A stretch of DNA of 64,000 bases from the NCBI RefSeq assembly GCF_000341085.1, contig NZ_ANBA01000007.1, positions 1 through 64,000 on the forward strand. Reading direction: 5' to 3'. Positions 60,631-64,000 of this stretch are shown piece by piece. The notes below the pieces were generated by a model. It saw nothing but the letters and a program-made list of their open reading frames with translations, was not told where the DNA came from and ran no database searches. The translations under genes were made by a program, and so were the position numbers. This DNA comes from Nocardiopsis ganjiahuensis DSM 45031 (GTDB taxonomy: Bacteria; Actinomycetota; Actinomycetes; Streptosporangiales; Streptosporangiaceae). Position 1 is the stretch's first letter; each line of letters begins with the position of its first letter.

Positions 60631-62406
60631 TCAGGTGCCGATGATCCCGCCGTCGTCCTTGCGGACCACCACGACCGCGGACCGGGGACGCCCCGCGGGA
60701 TCGAATCCGGGCCAGTTGCTCACCGCTCGGGGGTCGTCCACCGTGGGCTCGCCCAGCCGCTCCGCGGCCGAGCCCGGCCCCTGCACGGTGACGAACAGGG
60801 TGCGCCGGTCGGGTGTGGCCGTCGTCCCGGCGATCCCGCAGCCGCGCGGCCCGGTCAGGAAGCGCCGGACCTCCCCGCTCACGGGGTCGGCGCACAGCAG
60901 CGCGCTGTTGCCCGCCTGTTCGCGCGCCTCCTCGGGGATGTCGCCGAGCCGGGCCACGTCCGTGCGGATCCACAGACGGCCGTCGTCTCCGCAGTCGACC
61001 CCGCCCGGGGCGGCGAAGACCGTGCCCTGCCCGTCTCCGGACGGTGCTCCGGCCCGCGCGAACTCGTTCCAGGAGAACAGGGTCGCGCCGTGGTCGTTCG
61101 ATCCCTCGGTCCACGACAGCACTCGCCCGCTCCCGCTCCCGGAGGTCTCGGGGCAGTACACCGTTCCGGTCTCGGGGTGCACGGTCGGGCCGCCCGGCCC
61201 CTGGAGTTCGGTGGCGCCCACCGAGTCGGCCGCCTCGCGGGCCCGCAACAGCACGTCGGCCTGGTCGGCGAAACCCTGGTCCGAGGTCAGACCGGACCTG
61301 CCGTGGACGAGGGGGAGCCAGGTGCCCAGGCCGTCCGTGGTCAGGCGGGCCGCGTAGAGGGTGCCCTCGGCCAACGGCCCCGGGGTGCGGCCCCGGGCCT
61401 CGCGCCAGGGCCGTTCACCCACGAACTTGTAGAGGTGGGTCCGGTCGCTCATGTAGACCACCGCGCGCCCGCGTGACTCGGTGACGGCCGTTCCGCCGTG
61501 GGCCAGCCGTCCCATCGCGGTGTGCTTGACCGGGGCCGCCGAGGGATCCATGGGGTCGACCTCGACGGTCCAGCCGAACCGGTGCGCCTCGTTGGGGTTC
61601 CGGGCCAGGTCGAACCGCTCCTGGTGGGTGTGCCAGCCGTAGGACGACCCTTCCGCGGTGAACCCGTAGCGGCGCTGGGAGGGCGTGGCGGACCAGCCCC
61701 GGGTATCGGTTCCGAAGACGTCGGCGAGGGTGTCCTCACCGGTCAGATAGGTCCCCCACGGGGTGATGGCGTGGGCGGAGCCGCCGATGACCCCGGCCGG
61801 TTCGGTGTCGCTCTCCAAGGACCTGTGGTCGGCGAGGGGGCCGGACAGGACGGTGGGTGACGTGGCTGTGAGCCGGCGGTTGAGTTCGTCGTCGATCACC
61901 CTCCAGCGCCCGTCGGTCAGCTCCACGCGGGCCACGGTCATGCCGAGGGAGGCCATCTCCTTGTCGGTGCGGGCGGCGTCGGCGGAGCGGCCGCCGTCCG
62001 CGTGCAGGAGTACCGGATCGATCCAGGAGTGGTTGACCACGAGCAGCCCGCGCCGCCCCCCGTCGTGGCCGGGGTGGAGGGGGACGTAGCGCAGCCCGCT
62101 GTGTCCGGTACCCGCCTGGCGGGCGGCGGCGGCCGCGGTGTCGGTGGCGTCGGCCCGCCATCGCGGGGAGCCGCGGTGCAGCGGTGCGCCCCAGGGGAGC
62201 AGGACCCTCGCGGTGTAGCCGGTCGGAACGGTGACCGTGTCGGCTCGGGCGACGGGGACCCCGGCGAAGGTGGGCGCGGAACCGGTGTCAGGGGAGGCCA
62301 GGGCGGGAAGGGAGGTATCACCCAGCAGAGCCGCGGCGGTGAGGGCGCCGAGCGCCGCTCCGCCGCGCAGGACCTGTCGTCGGCTGGGTCTGGATCCGGG
62401 CGCCAT
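60631..62406 (-). CDS. PhoX-like (DUF839) secreted alkaline phosphatase, Tat-exported
   Basis: A 591-residue secreted protein. The Tat signal has SRRQVLRGG and a hydrophobic stretch ending near LPALASP. PhoX-type features include GGSAHAITPWGTYLTGEDTL, EAHRFGWTVEVDPMDP, MGRLAHGGTAVTES and the C-terminal GPRGCGIAGTTATPDRRTLF. PhoX enzymes are Ca/Fe-dependent phosphatases that free phosphate outside the cell. The ATG at 62406 is favoured because the signal peptide starts there, although the frame is open to 62646. An inverted repeat lies 45 bases before it. Confidence 0.88.
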   Translation of the reverse strand: MAPGSRPSRRQVLRGGAALGALTAAALLGDTSLPALASPDTGSAPTFAGVPVARADTVTVPTGYTARVLLPWGAPLHRGSPRWRADATDTAAAAARQAGTGHSGLRYVPLHPGHDGGRRGLLVVNHSWIDPVLLHADGGRSADAARTDKEMASLGMTVARVELTDGRWRVIDDELNRRLTATSPTVLSGPLADHRSLESDTEPAGVIGGSAHAITPWGTYLTGEDTLADVFGTDTRGWSATPSQRRYGFTAEGSSYGWHTHQERFDLARNPNEAHRFGWTVEVDPMDPSAAPVKHTAMGRLAHGGTAVTESRGRAVVYMSDRTHLYKFVGERPWREARGRTPGPLAEGTLYAARLTTDGLGTWLPLVHGRSGLTSDQGFADQADVLLRAREAADSVGATELQGPGGPTVHPETGTVYCPETSGSGSGRVLSWTEGSNDHGATLFSWNEFARAGAPSGDGQGTVFAAPGGVDCGDDGRLWIRTDVARLGDIPEEAREQAGNSALLCADPVSGEVRRFLTGPRGCGIAGTTATPDRRTLFVTVQGPGSAAERLGEPTVDDPRAVSNWPGFDPAGRPRSAVVVVRKDDGGIIGT

Positions 62407-62450
62407 GGTTCTCCTCGAGCCGGGGGTGCGTGCCGCACCGACCACCATCA

Positions 62451-62472
62451 TGTGTGATGAGATAATCACACA
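62451..62472. promoter_or_regulatory. TGTGTGAT-GAGATA-ATCACACA operator-like repeat
   Basis: Perfect 8-bp arms with a 6-base spacer, 45 bases before the phosphatase start and facing the ribosomal-protein operon. GntR-like symmetry, but no known consensus is matched. It does not resemble a Pho box. Confidence 0.55.
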
Positions 62473-62531
62473 AAGTAGTTTTTCCCGTGTATTCGGGCAT
62501 GTGGTGTCGCCGGGGTGCGTGCTCAGATGGG

Positions 62532-62550
62532 AATGAAAACGGTTATCATT
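62532..62550. promoter_or_regulatory. Zur-type operator before Cys-less L33
   Basis: AATGAAAACGGTTATCATT, palindromic at eight of nine pairs, 34 bases before the L33 start. The TGAAAACG...TCATT pattern resembles actinobacterial Zur boxes, and the genes it precedes are typical Zur targets. Confidence 0.8.
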
Positions 62551-62584
62551 CGGTTGACACGCTTGACACCCCGAGGAGGCGCCC

Positions 62585-62749
62585 ATGGCACGCAACGACG
62601 TTCGGCCCATCATCAAGCTCAAGTCCACGGAGGGGACCGGGACCACCTACGTGACCCGGAAGAACCGTCGCAACACCCCCGACCGCCTGGTCCTGCGCAA
62701 GTACGACCCCAAGCTCCGCCGCCACGTCGAGTTCCGCGAGGAGCGCTGA
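62585..62749 (+). CDS. rpmG: Ribosomal protein bL33, Cys-less form
   Basis: A 54-residue large-subunit protein: [20 protein letters not shown], then [20 protein letters not shown]. The two CxxC motifs of the zinc-binding paralogue are replaced (TRKNRRN). GAGGAGG lies just before the ATG. Cys-less L33 replaces the zinc form when zinc is scarce, releasing zinc. The Zur-type site upstream and the Cys-less L31 and L32 downstream support this. Confidence 0.93.
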   Translation: MARNDVRPIIKLKSTEGTGTTYVTRKNRRNTPDRLVLRKYDPKLRRHVEFREER

Positions 62750-62796
62750 CCCCGCGAGGAACGCCGACCGACGGCCCGAAACCTACGGAGACCCGC

Positions 62797-63042
62797 ATGC
62801 AGAAGAACATCCACCCCGAGTACCAGCACGTCGTCTTCCGCGACAAGGCAGCCGACTTCGCCTTCCTCACCCGGTCCACCCGGAGCAGCGAGAAGACCAT
62901 CGAGTGGGAGGACGGCAAGACCTACCCGCTCGTCGACGTCGACATCTCCAGCGCCAGCCACCCCTTCTACACCGGTACCGCCCGCGTGGTGGACACCGCC
63001 GGCCGGGTGGAGCGCTTCCAGCGTCGCTACCAGCGCAAGTAA
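62797..63042 (+). CDS. rpmE2: Ribosomal protein bL31 type B, Cys-less form
   Basis: An 81-residue type B L31: [20 protein letters not shown], then [20 protein letters not shown] and [11 protein letters not shown]. It lacks the CxxC zinc site of type A. It starts 47 bases after L33 and should be in the same zinc-responsive operon. A 16-bp hairpin follows the gene. Confidence 0.93.
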   Translation: MQKNIHPEYQHVVFRDKAADFAFLTRSTRSSEKTIEWEDGKTYPLVDVDISSASHPFYTGTARVVDTAGRVERFQRRYQRK

Positions 63043-63082
63043 TGGGCGCCGGCGGCAGGGTCCCTCCGGCAGGGGACCACGG

Positions 63083-63118
63083 GCGGTGGGCACGGACCGC
63101 TGGGTCCGTGCCCACCGC
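63083..63118 (+). terminator. 16-bp perfect hairpin between L31 and L32 genes
   Basis: Arms of 16 bases (63083-63098 and 63103-63118) pair exactly over a 4-base GCTG loop. It probably ends the L33-L31 transcript in part, so L32 may depend on read-through or its own promoter. Confidence 0.85.
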
Positions 63119-63270
63119 TCACCCGCTTCCCGCGCATGCCCCGGCCCTCGTGTACGGCTGAGAACCCGCCGCCGGGACGGATTCCCGCACCCTGACCCCG
63201 GGCCCGCGTCCGCGGCCCCGCTCCCGGAGTCACGCGACTCCGGAACCCCAGCAGAAAGGCAACAGGTCAC

Positions 63271-63441
63271 ATGGCCGTACCCAAGCGCAAGATGTCGCGG
63301 TCCAACACGCGCACGCGCCGCTCCCAGTGGAAGGCCAAGGCCCCCGAGCTGGTCACCGTCCGCATTCGCGGCGGCGAGTACCGCGTCCCCCGCAACCTCG
63401 TCCGCGCCTATCAGAGCGGACTCCTCCCCCTGCCCGAGTAG
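63271..63441 (+). CDS. rpmF: Ribosomal protein bL32, Cys-less form
   Basis: A 56-residue protein: [20 protein letters not shown], then a C-terminal part ([20 protein letters not shown]) without the four zinc-binding cysteines of ordinary L32. This is the third Cys-less ribosomal protein in a row, consistent with a zinc-starvation set. A purine-rich AGAAAGG precedes the ATG at some distance. Function: part of the large subunit near the L17/L22 region. Confidence 0.9.
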   Translation: MAVPKRKMSRSNTRTRRSQWKAKAPELVTVRIRGGEYRVPRNLVRAYQSGLLPLPE

Positions 63442-63629
63442 CTCCGCACGGGGCGAAACCGAACTCACGCCACGGCGCCGCCGGCCCTCTTCCGGCGGCG
63501 CCGCGGGTGTGCCCGGCCGCCCGCTCCGGTCCCGTCCGGGAGGGATCGGCGGAGGCTGACGGAACGGACCGGACGAAACACCCCCACCCCTGGTGCCCGA
63601 ATCCCCATGAGTCGGGCAGTCTTGAACCC

Positions 63630-64000
63630 GTGACAACAACCCCTACCGACACACCGCCCCCCGCCCCGGGCCGTATCGCGGCACGCGCCCCGCGCAGCCC
63701 CGTCGACCTGCTGGCGGGGATCGCCGGCCTGATTCTGGTCTTCCTGGTCCTGCTCCTGGTCAGCGACGCGATCTCCGACGGCGCACCGACGGACGACGCC
63801 ACCCAGCTCCGCGCGGTGATCCCGTCGTGGCTGCTCTTCGCCGCCGCTCTGGGCGCCAACCTCCTGCTCATCGTCCTGATCGTCTACGTCGTCCTGCGCA
63901 CCCTGTTCGCCGGGGACCTGCGCGACCTGCTGCGAGCGATCGTCGCCGCCGTGTCGGCCTACGCCATGACGTCCTTCGTCAACTCGGTGCTGGAGACCGC
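63630..64000 (+). CDS. Membrane protein, partial at window end
   Basis: The first 123 codons from a GTG. A Pro-rich start (PTDTPPPAPGRI) is followed by three hydrophobic segments (DLLAGIAGLILVFLVLLLVS, LLFAAALGANLLLIVLIVYV, IVAAVSAYAMTSFV). The arrangement recalls the N-terminus of actinobacterial lysylphosphatidylglycerol-synthase/flippase-like proteins, but not enough is present to name it. Confidence 0.7.
   Translation, partial: MTTTPTDTPPPAPGRIAARAPRSPVDLLAGIAGLILVFLVLLLVSDAISDGAPTDDATQLRAVIPSWLLFAAALGANLLLIVLIVYVVLRTLFAGDLRDLLRAIVAAVSAYAMTSFVNSVLET

Noticed and set aside
62451-62472. Pho box for the PhoX-like gene
   Set aside because: The repeat is inverted with 8-bp arms, whereas PHO boxes in actinomycetes are direct 11-bp repeats of the GTTCACC type.

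Overview
The window is chromosomal DNA from a high-GC filamentous actinomycete. Codon third positions are almost all G or C, GTG and TTG starts are common, and secreted plant- and chitin-degrading enzymes, paired two-component systems and Cys-less ribosomal proteins are present. Nocardiopsis or a relative is my inference; no rRNA or other marker is present to prove it.

Region 1 (2-7792): end of a GH15 glucosidase-like gene, a minus-strand OmpR-type regulator/sensor kinase pair, and a plus-strand sugar ABC importer (ATPase, lipoprotein, two permeases). The first permease carries a large SdrD-B-like insert.

Region 2 (7889-27288) looks like a genome-defence island. It holds two paralogous membrane-anchored Mrr-type nucleases around a bile-acid-symporter-like transporter; a Trypco1 protein followed by a trypsin-STAND ATPase-beta-propeller giant; and a minus-strand string of a GmrSD/DUF262-HNH protein, a RelE-like/UvrD helicase fusion, and a coupled operon of a half-size PLD protein, an N6 DNA methylase and a Ser/Thr kinase. 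An HsdR-N nuclease-like gene and a frameshifted gene follow.

Region 3 (27411-33778): a DUF4253 protein, an XRE regulator divergent from a short-chain dehydrogenase, a possible RiPP-like small ORF, and a two-gene unit of an acidic protein plus a pore-former-like/NHL-propeller protein.

Region 4 (34415-39332): a complete persulfide/sulfite regulon (CstR-type sensor, rhodanese, persulfide dioxygenase-rhodanese, TauE exporter) with four copies of a CstR-type operator, then a convergent MFS transporter whose frame runs into tauE.

Region 5 (39847-45459): a small AA10 lytic polysaccharide monooxygenase, an IS5-type remnant, and a five-gene cassette flanked by IS remnants. The cassette encodes an 8-cysteine secreted peptide, a MauE-like redox membrane protein, a MauD/TlpA-like thioredoxin, a peptide-type ABC exporter and an S26 signal peptidase. 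I read it as an unrecognised disulfide-rich peptide production system.

Region 6 (45609-64000): an RsbQ/RsbP-like stress pair, a second HTH-N6 methylase, small hypothetical genes, a VOC/YdeI pair divergent from a WYL regulator with a clear operator, a GH11 xylanase, a secreted hydrolase, a NarL-type two-component system, a PhoX-like phosphatase, and a Zur-type site before Cys-less L33, L31 and L32. The window ends in a partial membrane-protein gene.
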